From: JAVBNU01 sp031551265
Lineage (GTDB): Bacteria > Cyanobacteriota > Vampirovibrionia > Gastranaerophilales > Gastranaerophilaceae
DNA: 64,000 bases
Assembly: GCA_031551265.1 (NCBI GenBank)
Contig: JAVBNU010000010.1
Location: 1 to 64,000, forward strand
Direction of reading: 5' to 3'
Both the position numbers and the translations under genes were made by a program. The first letter of the stretch is position 1, and each line of letters opens with the position of its first letter. The notes beneath the pieces were generated by a model. That model searched no databases and had not been told where the DNA came from. It worked only from the letters and a program-made list of their open reading frames with translations. This document shows, piece after piece, positions 33,631-42,526 of this stretch.

Positions 33631-36021
33631 TTATCTTGTTATGGGCACGAATTTTTCGGTGTCAAGATTGAAATATAGATACTCAGGCTCTTTTTGCTGC
33701 TTTTTGAATAAAGTTTTTATTGCACCAAGAGTATCAGTCCGATACGTGGGGATATTATTCTGTTTTAAGCTGATTACTGTTGAAAAATGCGGGTGCCTGT
33801 AGTTGTTTTGACCGACTGAAAGTACTGCTGTATCAAGATTCAAGTTCTTAATCATTTTTTCATCAATAGTGTCTTTAGCGCCGTGGTGGCCTATTTTTAT
33901 GATTTCAACATTTTTCGGCAAAATGTTTTTAATCTCGCTGTATGCCAAAACCCCGGCATCACCCATGAATAAAAGATTTTTATCCTTATAACTCAGAAGC
34001 GTTATTATAGAGGTTTCGTTGTCGCTGATTTTTTCTGACTTTTCAGCCTGAAAAACTCTTATTTCGAAGTCTTTTTCACTAAAAATTTTCTGATTATTTT
34101 TTGCTATGGTGAAATTTAGTTTTTTGAGGTTTATTGTCTCAAAAATTTCTTTATACAAGCCGGAATCGTGATTATACCTGTTTAAAATAATATTCCCAAT
34201 TTTAAAATCTTCTGCAAAATGCACGAATCCACCGGCATGGTCGCTGTCATAGTGGGTTAAAACCACTGTGTTAATCTTTTTTATACCGCGATCTTTTAAA
34301 TACTTGCCGGCAATGGTTTTTGCCTGTGAATTAGTTGAGTTGAATGGTATTTTGCCTGTATCAACCATAAAATACTGATTTTTAGGACTTTTTATCAAGG
34401 CCATGTCTGCGTTACCGACATCAAAGAAAATTACTTCACAATCATCCCTTTTAATAGGTACCAGAGAGATTATCAACAAAAGAGTCGCGAAAACCGCAGT
34501 ATATAATACTTTTTTGTTTTTGCCTCTATCCACAAAACAATAGAACCAGCCGAAAAGCGAAGAATAATATACAAAAATCTGGAATAGCGTTGGCTTGAAT
34601 GTGGCAACAAGTGAGTGTGGCATGTTGCTGAAAAAGTCAGAAACCCAAATAAGCGCGCTGGCGCTGAGATTGGTTATGTAGCTGATTAAAAAAACGAGTT
34701 TGTCGCCTACGACCGGGATTAGCGCGACGCTGAAACTGGCAAAGCCTCCAAAACTTGTAATTGTAAAAACAGGCATCATCGCGATGTTCGCAAAAAGGGA
34801 ATAAGTCGCAAATGTGTTGAAATAATACATCTGAATCGGTATAATCCAAAGCTGTGCTATAAAAGGAATACAAATCGTATCACTCACAATCGGAGGGAGC
34901 TTTTTGTTCAATAAATCACAAATTGGCCCACACATCAAAATCAGCCCGAAGGTTACTATAAAAGAAAGCTTGAAGCCCAAATCATTGATTGTCGCAGGGT
35001 TGTATAGCAGCATTAACAGCGCTACAAAAAATAAAAGAGCAAGCGTGTTTGACTGCCTGTCGATTAATTTGCCGAGCAGCACAAACTCCATAGCCAGTGA
35101 AGCGCGCAAAATTGACGGTGGAAAACCTGTCATACAAGTGTATACGAGCACAACAAGCATACCTGCGCCGATGGACAGCCTGTAGCTGACTCTGAGTTTT
35201 TGTAGTATGAAAAAACACAGACCGAAAATCAACGCTACGTTCATCCCTGAGGCCGAGAGAATGTGAAAAAGCCCTGAGTTTACAAACGAAGTTTTGATTT
35301 CATCGGGCGGGTTAACGGCGTCGTCGCCGAATATAATTCCCCCAATTACTTCTATATTCGGTGATTTAATATATTTTGTATGGATGTTGAGGATTTTTAA
35401 TTTTATTAAATTTAATTTTTGCAAAAATTTCCATCTTAAATTTTGAGGCGATGATATTTTTTCAAAACAATCATCTTTTCCATAGAAAGTAGTGTAAACG
35501 TGCTTGTTGCGTAGGTATTTTGCATAATTAAATTGTGAAGGGTTAGTTGCGCGAGCCGGCAAATATAGATTGCCTTTAATACTCGCTCTGTCGCCTATTT
35601 CCAGTTTTTTGAAATGTGCATTCTCGTCACTTATTGAGACAATAGTTTTCGCCTTAAGACTTTGCTCGGTGCTGTTTTCGAGTTTTATGTTTTCAACATC
35701 AAAATAAAATTTGGTCTTAATCGGATCGTTTGTGGTCAGGTTTGAAGAGATTGTCCCTGTTATGATTGCGTTATTTTGTGGTGTTATCAGAGCCAGTTCG
35801 TCAAAATCCTTGATTCTCAAATGACAGTTTAAAAACGCTAAAATAAACACAATAAAAGCCAAGATGGCGGCTTTGCCGCTCACAATATTTTTTACGACAA
35901 GCGCAGACAGCAAAATAAGTACGCCAACTGCAATCCAAACGTCTAAACCTGTGAAAAATGCAGCCAAGCCTGAAATGTAAATTACGGTTATTAGTATTAA
36001 TAAACCTGACTTATCCAGCAT
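33631..36021 (-). CDS. comEC: ComEC/Rec2 DNA uptake channel protein
   Basis: 796 residues, full length. Inner-membrane channel for single-stranded DNA in natural transformation. N-terminal hydrophobic helices and OB-like domain (DUF4131) at about 1-190, competence membrane core (about 220-500; motif LFHILSASGMNVALIFG), and C-terminal metallo-beta-lactamase-like domain with LTHYDSDHAGG, FMGDAGV and IGHHGAKDT, suggesting nuclease activity. A transforming-DNA protein in a gut bacterium fits with the many repeats, but the other com genes are not here. Confidence 0.94.
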   Translation of the reverse strand: MLDKSGLLILITVIYISGLAAFFTGLDVWIAVGVLILLSALVVKNIVSGKAAILAFIVFILAFLNCHLRIKDFDELALITPQNNAIITGTISSNLTTNDPIKTKFYFDVENIKLENSTEQSLKAKTIVSISDENAHFKKLEIGDRASIKGNLYLPARATNPSQFNYAKYLRNKHVYTTFYGKDDCFEKISSPQNLRWKFLQKLNLIKLKILNIHTKYIKSPNIEVIGGIIFGDDAVNPPDEIKTSFVNSGLFHILSASGMNVALIFGLCFFILQKLRVSYRLSIGAGMLVVLVYTCMTGFPPSILRASLAMEFVLLGKLIDRQSNTLALLFFVALLMLLYNPATINDLGFKLSFIVTFGLILMCGPICDLLNKKLPPIVSDTICIPFIAQLWIIPIQMYYFNTFATYSLFANIAMMPVFTITSFGGFASFSVALIPVVGDKLVFLISYITNLSASALIWVSDFFSNMPHSLVATFKPTLFQIFVYYSSLFGWFYCFVDRGKNKKVLYTAVFATLLLIISLVPIKRDDCEVIFFDVGNADMALIKSPKNQYFMVDTGKIPFNSTNSQAKTIAGKYLKDRGIKKINTVVLTHYDSDHAGGFVHFAEDFKIGNIILNRYNHDSGLYKEIFETINLKKLNFTIAKNNQKIFSEKDFEIRVFQAEKSEKISDNETSIITLLSYKDKNLLFMGDAGVLAYSEIKNILPKNVEIIKIGHHGAKDTIDEKMIKNLNLDTAVLSVGQNNYRHPHFSTVISLKQNNIPTYRTDTLGAIKTLFKKQQKEPEYLYFNLDTEKFVPITR

Positions 36022-36065
36022 GACTAAATAATGGCATAAAAATGCCTGTCATGCACATTGTAAAT

Positions 36066-36224
36066 TTAATTATTATAAATATCGAATAATGTGTTTAATT
36101 TCTCTGTAATTATTTTGTTAACAACATCTAAATGTATCGGACATTCGCCTTCTTCTATGCTTAGGTTGAGGCTGTCTGAAAAAGTCTTTTGTAGCATTAC
36201 CAAATCCCAAATTAGTTTGTCCAT
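36066..36224 (-). CDS. 52-residue helical protein of the short-ORF type
   Basis: ATG at 36224 with GGAG 6 bases upstream. Acidic, helical, no membrane segment (MDKLIWDLVMLQ, IHLDVVNKIITEKLNT). Divergent from the ribbon-helix-helix gene at 36349, repeating the pairing seen at 32416/32648 and 38064/38353. Confidence 0.6.
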   Translation of the reverse strand: MDKLIWDLVMLQKTFSDSLNLSIEEGECPIHLDVVNKIITEKLNTLFDIYNN

Positions 36225-36348
36225 CTATGCTCCATTGATTAAATTATATTCAATATAATGACATCAAATTTAATAAATTGCAATTGATTATTGCAAAATA
36301 GTTTAATAAAATTAACATAAGTGAAATTTTATTAAAAAAGGTGTAATT

Positions 36349-36501
36349 ATGAGCCCTAAAGAAATTAAACAAAGACTGGTTGTATTGCTTGATGCAGAAG
36401 AATTTGAAAAATTTAAGAAAATTGCAGAAGAACAAAACCGCACAGCCGGCAATCTTGGCGCGACAATAGTAAAAGATTTTCTGAAAAATTATAAAGGCTA
36501 A
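36349..36501 (+). CDS. ribbon-helix-helix (CopG/Arc-like) protein
   Basis: 50 residues. KQRLVVLLDAEEFEKFKKIAEEQNRTAGNLGATIVKDFLKN is the RHH pattern: a beta-strand then two helices with a central Asn-Arg-Thr turn. Likely a DNA-binding repressor, perhaps an orphan antitoxin. Weak ribosome site (AAAAAGGTG). Confidence 0.7.
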   Translation: MSPKEIKQRLVVLLDAEEFEKFKKIAEEQNRTAGNLGATIVKDFLKNYKG

Positions 36502-36524
36502 AGTCCACTTAGGCAGTGACAGCA

Positions 36525-36542
36525 GGGTGCGTCTCACGCACC
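36525..36542. repeat. dispersed GGTGCGT/ACGCACC palindrome, copy 3
   Basis: GGGTGCGTCTCACGCACC, same family as 1418-1438. Confidence 0.7.
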
Positions 36543-36564
36543 AACATTGTTGTGTGGGTTTTAA

Positions 36565-36882
36565 CTACTTTGTGCCCGTATAATTTGTCTTGGCTTGTTG
36601 CTGATACCAGTTGTCAGTCCTTGTTTTTTCGGTTTCACGTATTTGTTCGTAGCATGCAGACAATTTGTCGCCCGCAAAGTTAGCAGTACACTGGTCTACT
36701 GATTTTTCAAACTCGTTTTTTCGAACTTGCCAGTATTTTTTATTTTTCATTGTGTATTGTTTGCTGCTGTCTAAATTTCTGTATGGCGCCGGGCAAAAGT
36801 CTTCCCATTGTGGCTCTGCGGCAGAAACAACAGCCGGTGAAATTACCATTAACAAGACTATAAACGTGATTATTTTTTTCAT
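36565..36882 (-). CDS. small exported protein of unknown function
   Basis: 105 residues from ATG 36882. Signal peptide about 1-21 (MKKIITFIVLLMVISPAVVSA). The mature part has four Cys (FCPAPYR, DQCTANF, SACYEQ) and is Lys/Gln/Tyr-rich. Possibly a periplasmic protein. Upstream ATG at 36900 is also possible but would place charged residues before the signal. Confidence 0.65.
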   Translation of the reverse strand: MKKIITFIVLLMVISPAVVSAAEPQWEDFCPAPYRNLDSSKQYTMKNKKYWQVRKNEFEKSVDQCTANFAGDKLSACYEQIRETEKTRTDNWYQQQAKTNYTGTK

Positions 36883-36971
36883 TTTTTCTAATTCCAACAT
36901 TATGACAAATTTATTTTACACCACATTAATATAATTTTCCGTATTTTTGAAATAAAATTTACAAAGCTATA

Positions 36972-36980
36972 TGTTATAAT
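36972..36980 (+). promoter_or_regulatory. extended -10 box 7 bases before the dciA-like start
   Basis: TGTTATAAT at 36972-36980 is a perfect extended -10. With the start codon at 36988 the transcription start would fall on or next to it, so the mRNA would be leaderless. There is no Shine-Dalgarno. Confidence 0.5.
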
Positions 36981-36987
36981 TGTGATT

Positions 36988-37527
36988 ATGGACGTACGTT
37001 ATTCAGAAATGTTTTCAATAGCCTCGGCGCTTGAAGAATTCAAGAAAAAGCACAATTTCGATGCTGCAATCAAAAAGGCCACGTTTTTTAAATTTTGGTC
37101 AAAGGTTGTAGGCAAGAAATTTCAGGAAGTGTCAAAACCCGTCTCGATTAACTCAAACGGTGTTTTGCAAGTTGCCTGTAAAAATTCGCTCGTCACAGGT
37201 GAGTTGTTTATGTTTAAAGATGATATCCTCAAAAAAATGCAGCCATATACAGCTCCTTTGAAACTCGAAATCACTGATATCGTCTTTAGCCACAAAATTT
37301 GGACAGAAGAACAGCAGGAAGAGAACTTGGTGCAAGAAGCACAGCCCGAACCGCAAAAAATTTCCGATGAAGAGCTTGATAAAATAGAATTGGATGAAGA
37401 AACTCTTGAGGAAGTACGATTGGCTGTTGAAAACTCGAAATTTGCGTCAGACGAACAAAAGAAAAAAATGTACTGTGCAATAATCAAAAATTTGAAAGAA
37501 CAAAAGCACAAAAAAATGGAATCTTAA
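36988..37527 (+). CDS. DciA-like protein (DUF721)
   Basis: 179 residues from ATG 36988 (GTG at 36982 also possible). The N-terminal 100 residues carry the DUF721/DciA pattern FKFWSKVVGKKFQEVSKPVSI, VLQVACKNSLVTGELFMFKDDIL and LEITDIVF, related to the KH-like domain of DciA, the DnaB helicase operator of bacteria lacking DnaC/DnaI. The acidic, helical C-terminal extension is lineage-specific. The replication genes dnaG and dgt are elsewhere in the window. Function by family analogy. Confidence 0.8.
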   Translation: MDVRYSEMFSIASALEEFKKKHNFDAAIKKATFFKFWSKVVGKKFQEVSKPVSINSNGVLQVACKNSLVTGELFMFKDDILKKMQPYTAPLKLEITDIVFSHKIWTEEQQEENLVQEAQPEPQKISDEELDKIELDEETLEEVRLAVENSKFASDEQKKKMYCAIIKNLKEQKHKKMES

Positions 37528-37597
37528 CTTCGAATTTTTCTCTCTGTCTTGATTCCATTGTATTTTTTGTAACTATCCATACTCATTTATGCTCAAT

Positions 37598-37807
37598 TTA
37601 AGCGCAATAGCTTTTGAAGGATTTTTTTTGTTCCTGATTGTCAATCCAATCGCAGGCTTTGTAAAGTCCTTCGGCAACTTTCGGCTCGTTTACTTTTTGG
37701 CATACTTCATTCATGCTCAAGGGGTTAGGCTTAACTCCCTCGTTTTGCCTGGTAAAATGTTCTCTCTTAATACCTGTAAATGCTTTTCCAAAAACATTCA
37801 AGCTCAT
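37598..37807 (-). CDS. small hypothetical protein
   Basis: 69 residues with GAGGAAG upstream of the ATG. Hydrophilic, basic/helical (MNEVCQKVNEPKVAEGLYKACDWIDN). No family recognised. No good terminator pair visible; the ORF on the opposite strand is a shadow. Confidence 0.55.
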   Translation of the reverse strand: MSLNVFGKAFTGIKREHFTRQNEGVKPNPLSMNEVCQKVNEPKVAEGLYKACDWIDNQEQKKSFKSYCA

Positions 37808-38012
37808 TAGCTTCCTCTTATTCTTCCTTTTCTGTGAGATGTAGTAACTAATCTCGTGTGAATTTAAATGTTAGTGCAGACAATAATATCCCTTATATTT
37901 ATAAAAACATTTATATGCAAAAAATTGCCTTTTTCCAGGGGTTTGTAAAAAAAGTGTTACAATTGGGGGCTAAAATGCAGTTATAGATTGATTTCGAAAT
38001 TAGTCAAAATTT

Positions 38013-38036
38013 GGTGCAGTGGTGAATGCACCCTAC
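38013..38036. repeat. degenerate GGTGC/GCACC palindrome
   Basis: GGTGCAGTGGTGAATGCACCCTAC: weaker member of the GGTGCGT family. Confidence 0.5.
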
Positions 38037-38063
38037 GGCTGCGCCTTATGGCAAATAAGCCAA

Positions 38064-38231
38064 TTAATCTGCATTGATGAGCTCTGTAAGATGTTCCTGT
38101 AAATTTAACAAAATAGCCTTTGTTTGGTCTTTGAGTATGTCGTGATTTATATTATATTTGGCGTAGCCAATAAGACCGTTTAAATCTCTAATATCTTCCT
38201 GTAATAATTCTAATATATAACTTTTTTGCAT
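38064..38231 (-). CDS. 55-residue helical protein, paralogue of 32416
   Basis: Same length and over 60% identical to the ORF at 32416-32583. AAAGGG lies upstream of the ATG. Divergent from the small HTH-like gene at 38353. The conservation between the two copies, against unrelated flanks, is the main evidence that this family is real. Confidence 0.75.
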   Translation of the reverse strand: MQKSYILELLQEDIRDLNGLIGYAKYNINHDILKDQTKAILLNLQEHLTELINAD

Positions 38232-38352
38232 GGATACCCTTTAGTGTTTAGTTTTATTAATCATTGTAGGTTATATAAAGCTCATTGTCAACTTATAGAG
38301 TACAAAAATAGCAAGATTTGTTATTAAAATTTAAAGAATATAACATTAAAGA

Positions 38353-38565
38353 ATGCTCGACATTAAAGAAGAAATACAGCTTTTGTTAGTCAAGAATAAG
38401 CTTTCAATGCGTAAACTTATTCGAGAAATGAACGCAGCCGGATATAAACCGCCTGCTATTAGTAATTTTTCAAAAATGTTGATTAAAAAAACGATAAAAT
38501 TTTCGGTTACTCAAGAAATACTAGATTTTTTAGGCTATGAGCTTAGAATTCATAAAAAACCGTAA
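38353..38565 (+). CDS. small HTH-like protein
   Basis: 70 residues, basic. EEIQLLLVKNKLSMRKLIREMN then KPPAISNFSKMLIKKTIKFSVTQEILDFLGYEL reads like a phage Cro/C1-type or XRE-like HTH domain in a divergent form. Ribosome site weak. Shares a bidirectional terminator with the next gene. Confidence 0.6.
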   Translation: MLDIKEEIQLLLVKNKLSMRKLIREMNAAGYKPPAISNFSKMLIKKTIKFSVTQEILDFLGYELRIHKKP

Positions 38566-38591
38566 TTTGCATATATCAAATTCTAAACCTA

Positions 38592-38619
38592 AAAAAAGCT
38601 GATTTTTAATCAGCTTTTT
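38592..38619. terminator. bidirectional terminator
   Basis: AAAAAGCTGATT-TTT-AATCAGCTTTTT between the convergent genes ending at 38565 and 38645. Confidence 0.85.
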
Positions 38620-38644
38620 GTTATATAAAATTAATGATATTCTG

Positions 38645-39016
38645 TTATGCGATACAAATTTGGTTTGAGGTGCCCATTTTGCCGTTATAGTTGTGGAAAA
38701 CGCTATTTCTTTCGCCTGTTGTCGCGAGTCCACGTTTGAGAGCTTCTGAATTCTGGCCGTTTGCGTTGAAGTCGATTTCGCCGACTTTGAATCCGCCTTG
38801 GCCGAATTTTTGAGCTATTTGACCAAAATTTATCTGTGAACCGATGTTGGAATTTGTATTAGTTTTTTCAGATGGATTAAGCGTTTGGTTGTTGCGCCCC
38901 GGGATTGTTCCGGTCTCCGCAGACACAGAACCAACATTTTTAGAAGCATTCTGACTTGCTGCAGCTGCTTGCATAAATGGGTTATTGGCGATGTTCTGGA
39001 TTGGGGAGAGGCCCAT
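38645..39016 (-). CDS. hypothetical Asn/Ser/Gly-rich protein
   Basis: 123 residues with GAGGATTTCTC before the ATG. N-terminal amphipathic stretch (MGLSPIQNIANNPFMQAAAASQNA), the rest low-complexity polar. No signal peptide or membrane helix. Same style as the proteins at 6381 and 12002. Function unknown. Confidence 0.6.
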   Translation of the reverse strand: MGLSPIQNIANNPFMQAAAASQNASKNVGSVSAETGTIPGRNNQTLNPSEKTNTNSNIGSQINFGQIAQKFGQGGFKVGEIDFNANGQNSEALKRGLATTGERNSVFHNYNGKMGTSNQICIA

Positions 39017-39185
39017 GAGAAATCCTCATAGCTATACTATACATGTATATAAAGTAAAAAAGCAGATAAAAATTGCAGGTTTTTCGGATTATTTTTACAA
39101 AAATTAACATTAAATTGATACATGTCTTCACAATCCTACAAATGTAGTATATAATGTAAGTACATGGTAACCTGGGTATAAAAGT

Positions 39186-39497
39186 ATGTCTTACGATATT
39201 AAAGGACCAAACCACAAACCTATGATACAAGAAGCCCAAAACCTCTTAAACAACGGTGGCGGTGGCAATTTGGGTTACTTTCAACGTGGTAAGAAGAAAA
39301 AAGAGGATGAATCCAGTCCCAGTCTCTTTGATGATGATGGTGATCAATACATCCCGTCTCATGACGAGGATGATGAAATCATTGGTAATGTAGGTTCAGA
39401 TGACAAGTTTGTGCCATCTGACAAAGAGGCCACGGATGAGAGCTACATCTACAAAGCTAAGAATTTTTTCAAAAAAATAAACGGAGTTCTTTTTTAG
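39186..39497 (+). CDS. acidic hypothetical protein
   Basis: 103 residues. Helical N-terminus with a GGGGN linker and a Lys5 patch, a long Asp/Glu/Ser-rich middle, and a helical C-terminus (KAKNFFKKINGVLF). No homology recognised. Overlaps the convergent pncC stop by 4 bases. Confidence 0.6.
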   Translation: MSYDIKGPNHKPMIQEAQNLLNNGGGGNLGYFQRGKKKKEDESSPSLFDDDGDQYIPSHDEDDEIIGNVGSDDKFVPSDKEATDESYIYKAKNFFKKINGVLF

Positions 39498-39994
39498 TAG
39501 TATTTTTTGAGAAATTCCAGCAAAAATTTAAGCGCCTCCTCGCTAAAGAGATGCTTTATTTTAGTGCGTTCTGATGTTGGAGAGGCTTTGAATTCTTTAA
39601 CTTCAACATGTTTATCATCAGCAACGCAGATATAGACTAAGCCGACGGGTTTTTGCGTGTCATCGCTTTTTGGTCCAGCTATGCCACTGATTGACAACGT
39701 TATATCGGCGTTAGTCTTTTTTAGCAGACCTTGAGCCATTTCGCGTACAACTTTTTCACTCACGGCACCGTATTTTTTGAGTGTCGAGGCTTTAACGCCC
39801 AGATATTTTTGCTTGGCTTCGTTTGAATAAGTTACAAAATTTTGTTTTGTATATGCTGAGCTGCCTGAAATGTCTGTTAGTCTTGAGCTTATGAGTCCGC
39901 CTGTGCAGGACTCGGCGATAGATAAAACCAGCTTTTTTTTGATTAAAATCTGCGCAATTTTTTCTTCGGGGTTTTGTTCTGAGATTTTGTTCAT
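39494..39994 (-). CDS. pncC: nicotinamide-nucleotide amidohydrolase (CinA C-terminal domain, stand-alone)
   Basis: 166 residues. Deamidates NMN to NaMN in pyridine nucleotide recycling. The CinA-C motif set is complete: SIAESCTGGLISSRLTDISGSS, FVTYSNEAK, LSISGIAGPKSD and KPVGLVYI. The CinA N-terminal domain is absent, as in many stand-alone PncC proteins. 6 bases downstream of the 40001 gene. Confidence 0.92.
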   Translation of the reverse strand: MNKISEQNPEEKIAQILIKKKLVLSIAESCTGGLISSRLTDISGSSAYTKQNFVTYSNEAKQKYLGVKASTLKKYGAVSEKVVREMAQGLLKKTNADITLSISGIAGPKSDDTQKPVGLVYICVADDKHVEVKEFKASPTSERTKIKHLFSEEALKFLLEFLKKYY

Positions 39995-40000
39995 ATTATT

Positions 40001-40726
40001 TCAGTAGCTTACGGGAACATCGAGGTCTTTCAACAATATGATTGAAAAATCGGTTCCTTTTGGGATGTAGACATCTTCGCCTTTGCGGAAAAGGTCAATA
40101 ATTGAGTCGCCGATTAAGTATGTGCCACCGCCGAAAACTCCGCCAACGAATGCGATTGGTGTGGTTACATATTGTAAATAGCCGCCTAATTTGTCCTCGC
40201 CGACTGAAATGCCCCAATCCGTACAATTCATGATGATTTCACCTGATTTTTTAGCGTTTTGTTTGAGCGCATAACCATAGTTGCCGCCGCCGATTACACC
40301 ACCGTCAACGGTCAGGTTTTTAATGGAAGCTAAAGCTGCTGATAGTGGGAGTTGGCGACCTTCCGGCGTTACTACATGGTCAAAATCAATATATATAACG
40401 GCGCCGCGTGACAGGCGTCTTGGCATGTTAACTTTGCCTAATGAGCCGCGAATAATCGTGCCTATAGGTAACATTACGGTGTCTTCAACTTTAATATCTT
40501 CAACCAATGCTGCATCAAAGCTGTCGCCTGCGGCGTCTTTTTTAGTGCTGACGTCGTTGAGAAGCTGCATTTTGAATCTTGTTCCGGCAACAATACGTTT
40601 GGTTTTCACATTGGCCTGCATTGTGCGGTTGCTTGTTTCAGCTGCAGATTTATTAAAATCACTTATACAAATATTTGACAACAAGACTGCAACAGCCAAA
40701 GTCAGTGTGATAGCAACTTTTTTCAT
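40001..40726 (-). CDS. exported beta-rich protein related to the SLH protein C-terminus
   Basis: 241 residues with a signal peptide (about 1-20). Core pattern GTRFKMQLLNDVSTKKDAAGD then FDAALVEDIKV, MLPIGTIIRGSLGKV and AVIYIDFDHVV resembles the region after the SLH domains of the 56221 protein (VGDHFAATTTEEITI, FPCGSKVYGQVVEV). Both look like the same envelope domain, of unknown function. Two Gly-rich hydrophobic stretches (GGNYGYALK, FVGGVFGGGTYL) follow. In one unit with pncC. Confidence 0.65.
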   Translation of the reverse strand: MKKVAITLTLAVAVLLSNICISDFNKSAAETSNRTMQANVKTKRIVAGTRFKMQLLNDVSTKKDAAGDSFDAALVEDIKVEDTVMLPIGTIIRGSLGKVNMPRRLSRGAVIYIDFDHVVTPEGRQLPLSAALASIKNLTVDGGVIGGGNYGYALKQNAKKSGEIIMNCTDWGISVGEDKLGGYLQYVTTPIAFVGGVFGGGTYLIGDSIIDLFRKGEDVYIPKGTDFSIILLKDLDVPVSY

Positions 40727-40881
40727 GTAAAAGTCTCCTCATTTTTTCAAATCTCACTGATAATTATAAATCGGTTGTTATGAGATGTAAATCCGATTAA
40801 TGATGTAGAAGAATGTCGGTATTATTTCTTGTTACGACGATTATTTCTATGTAGTAGCATTCACCCGAACATTACAATGTC

Positions 40882-40902
40882 GGTGCGTATGACGCACCCT
40901 GC
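40882..40902. repeat. dispersed GGTGCGT/ACGCACC palindrome, copy 4
   Basis: GGTGCGTATGACGCACCCTGC, same family as 1418-1438. The region 40740-41210 otherwise holds only the short ORF below. Confidence 0.7.
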
Positions 40903-40932
40903 AGATCGATTTGACCCATCCTACTATTTAAT

Positions 40933-41037
40933 CTATTTAATCAAATCCAGAATCGTATCGTATAAATATTCTGTTTCTTCGGTAATAAAAATTTTCAGCA
41001 CAGCATAATAAATTTCAGTTAATTCTTGTGACGGCAT
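40933..41037 (-). CDS. 34-residue helical short ORF
   Basis: ATG at 41037 with AAGGA 8 bases upstream. Acidic, amphipathic-helical (LTEIYYAVLKIFITEETEYL). Divergent from the fliN/Y-like gene at 41211. Short, so real status is uncertain. Confidence 0.4.
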   Translation of the reverse strand: MPSQELTEIYYAVLKIFITEETEYLYDTILDLIK

Positions 41038-41210
41038 AAGCAAATCCTTCAAACGTATCTAACTATAAAATAAGGGAATTTAATAATAGTTTAAACTATT
41101 TTGTGTATTTTTATAATTCCCCGATGGTGGTATTTTTATAAGGTCTCTTTATATGCCTCAAATATAAGCGTAGACAATTATTCTGGGCTGAAAAAATATA
41201 CAACGAATAA

Positions 41211-42512
41211 ATGATGTTAGTTTGCCTAAAAAGCCGTATTTTATTATTGAGGGGGTATATTCTCCTTTATCTAGATAGAACTTGGGATAAACATAAAAAT
41301 AGGGACGAGGCTTTGTATAACGGGACTTTAGAGCAAAATATCAACTCCGAAACGACCGGCTCAACGAACAAGATTTTCAACTGGTTCGTTCAGGCTTTTG
41401 TGCCTAATATTAGGACTATTACGGCCGAATTCTGGGACAGAGATATAGATTGTCGTCTTGTTGCGTTGTTTGATAATGAAAACACGATTTTTAGGGGTGA
41501 AGAATTTTTCGTATCGCGTATTAGAACATCTGCTCAAAAAAAGAGAAATCCTGAGAGTGATATTTTACTGAAATTGTCAAAAGAAGCTGTGGAAATGTTT
41601 TTGGAGGATGTTTTCGGCAGCAATAATGAAAAATTTGTGTTCGAATCTATGACAGAGCTTGAGGCCAAGATATTGACCGAGTTCAATAACGTGCTTGGCA
41701 AATCGTTTCTGCCGTTGATAGTTGATGAATCCCGGCAAAATACAAAGCAAAACTTTAAATATAATTTATTGTTCTATCTAAAATCCCCGAGTGAAAAAAT
41801 AGGGAAGCTTATAATCAGCATTCCTGCGTTTTTGGTTGAGCCTCAAGAGGTTGAAATCACCGAATATGACGTTGATATAGACGAATTTGCTAAATCAACA
41901 ACAATTGTGGATATTATTGTCGGAACGAGCAAGACAACCCTGCAAGAATTAAAACAACTCGAAAAGGATGATATCGTTGTTTTGGATGATAGCAGATTGA
42001 ACAAAATGGTACTGAAAATAAACGGAGAATCGAAAATTATCAGGGTAAATCCGGACCCTGCTTTGATTGTAAATATTGATGATGAGGGAAATACAATGAA
42101 TACAGGCATAACAAAAGACATGTGGGACACCATACAAGTAGAAATTGGCGCTGAATTTGAAAAGGTCAAAATTACTTTAGGCGAGCTAAAACAAATTTCA
42201 GAAGGCTTGGTCGTAGATATCGGCTCGGTTTATGAAAATAAAGTTGACCTCAAAGTCGAAGAAAAAGTCATTGCCTCGGGCGAGTTGGTTATAATCAATG
42301 ACCGCTACGGTATCAGAATAGACGCCGTAAATCGTGACGAGAAAAACACGGCAGAGACCAATGTAAACACTCATGCTGAAATCTATGAGGAAGAGCCTGT
42401 TATGGACGACGGCGCGGTCGATGATTTTGAAGATGATGAAAATTTTGATGATGAAGGCGGCGATGAGCAGTTTGATTACAGTGATTTCGACGTTGATGAC
42501 GAAGATATCTAG
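41211..42512 (+). CDS. fliN: flagellar motor switch protein, FliN/FliY-like with two SpoA domains
   Basis: 433 residues as drawn; the start is uncertain (a TTG at 41313 with AGGGA ahead of it is an alternative giving about 399 residues). Two SpoA/FliN domains: about 220-280 (VDIIVGTSKTTLQELKQLEKDDIVVLD) and 307-365 (IQVEIGAEFEKVKITLGELKQISEGLVVDIG). The C-terminal 50 residues are highly acidic. Part of the C-ring that switches rotation. Heads the flagellar operon, with fliO 14 bases downstream. Confidence 0.82.
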   Translation: MMLVCLKSRILLLRGYILLYLDRTWDKHKNRDEALYNGTLEQNINSETTGSTNKIFNWFVQAFVPNIRTITAEFWDRDIDCRLVALFDNENTIFRGEEFFVSRIRTSAQKKRNPESDILLKLSKEAVEMFLEDVFGSNNEKFVFESMTELEAKILTEFNNVLGKSFLPLIVDESRQNTKQNFKYNLLFYLKSPSEKIGKLIISIPAFLVEPQEVEITEYDVDIDEFAKSTTIVDIIVGTSKTTLQELKQLEKDDIVVLDDSRLNKMVLKINGESKIIRVNPDPALIVNIDDEGNTMNTGITKDMWDTIQVEIGAEFEKVKITLGELKQISEGLVVDIGSVYENKVDLKVEEKVIASGELVIINDRYGIRIDAVNRDEKNTAETNVNTHAEIYEEEPVMDDGAVDDFEDDENFDDEGGDEQFDYSDFDVDDEDI

Positions 42513-42526
42513 CGGGAGAAGTTAAA

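Noticed and set aside
40281..40730. 149-codon ORF opposite the exported protein at 40001
   Set aside because: Shadow of a gene with a signal peptide and a known neighbour; no support for coding.
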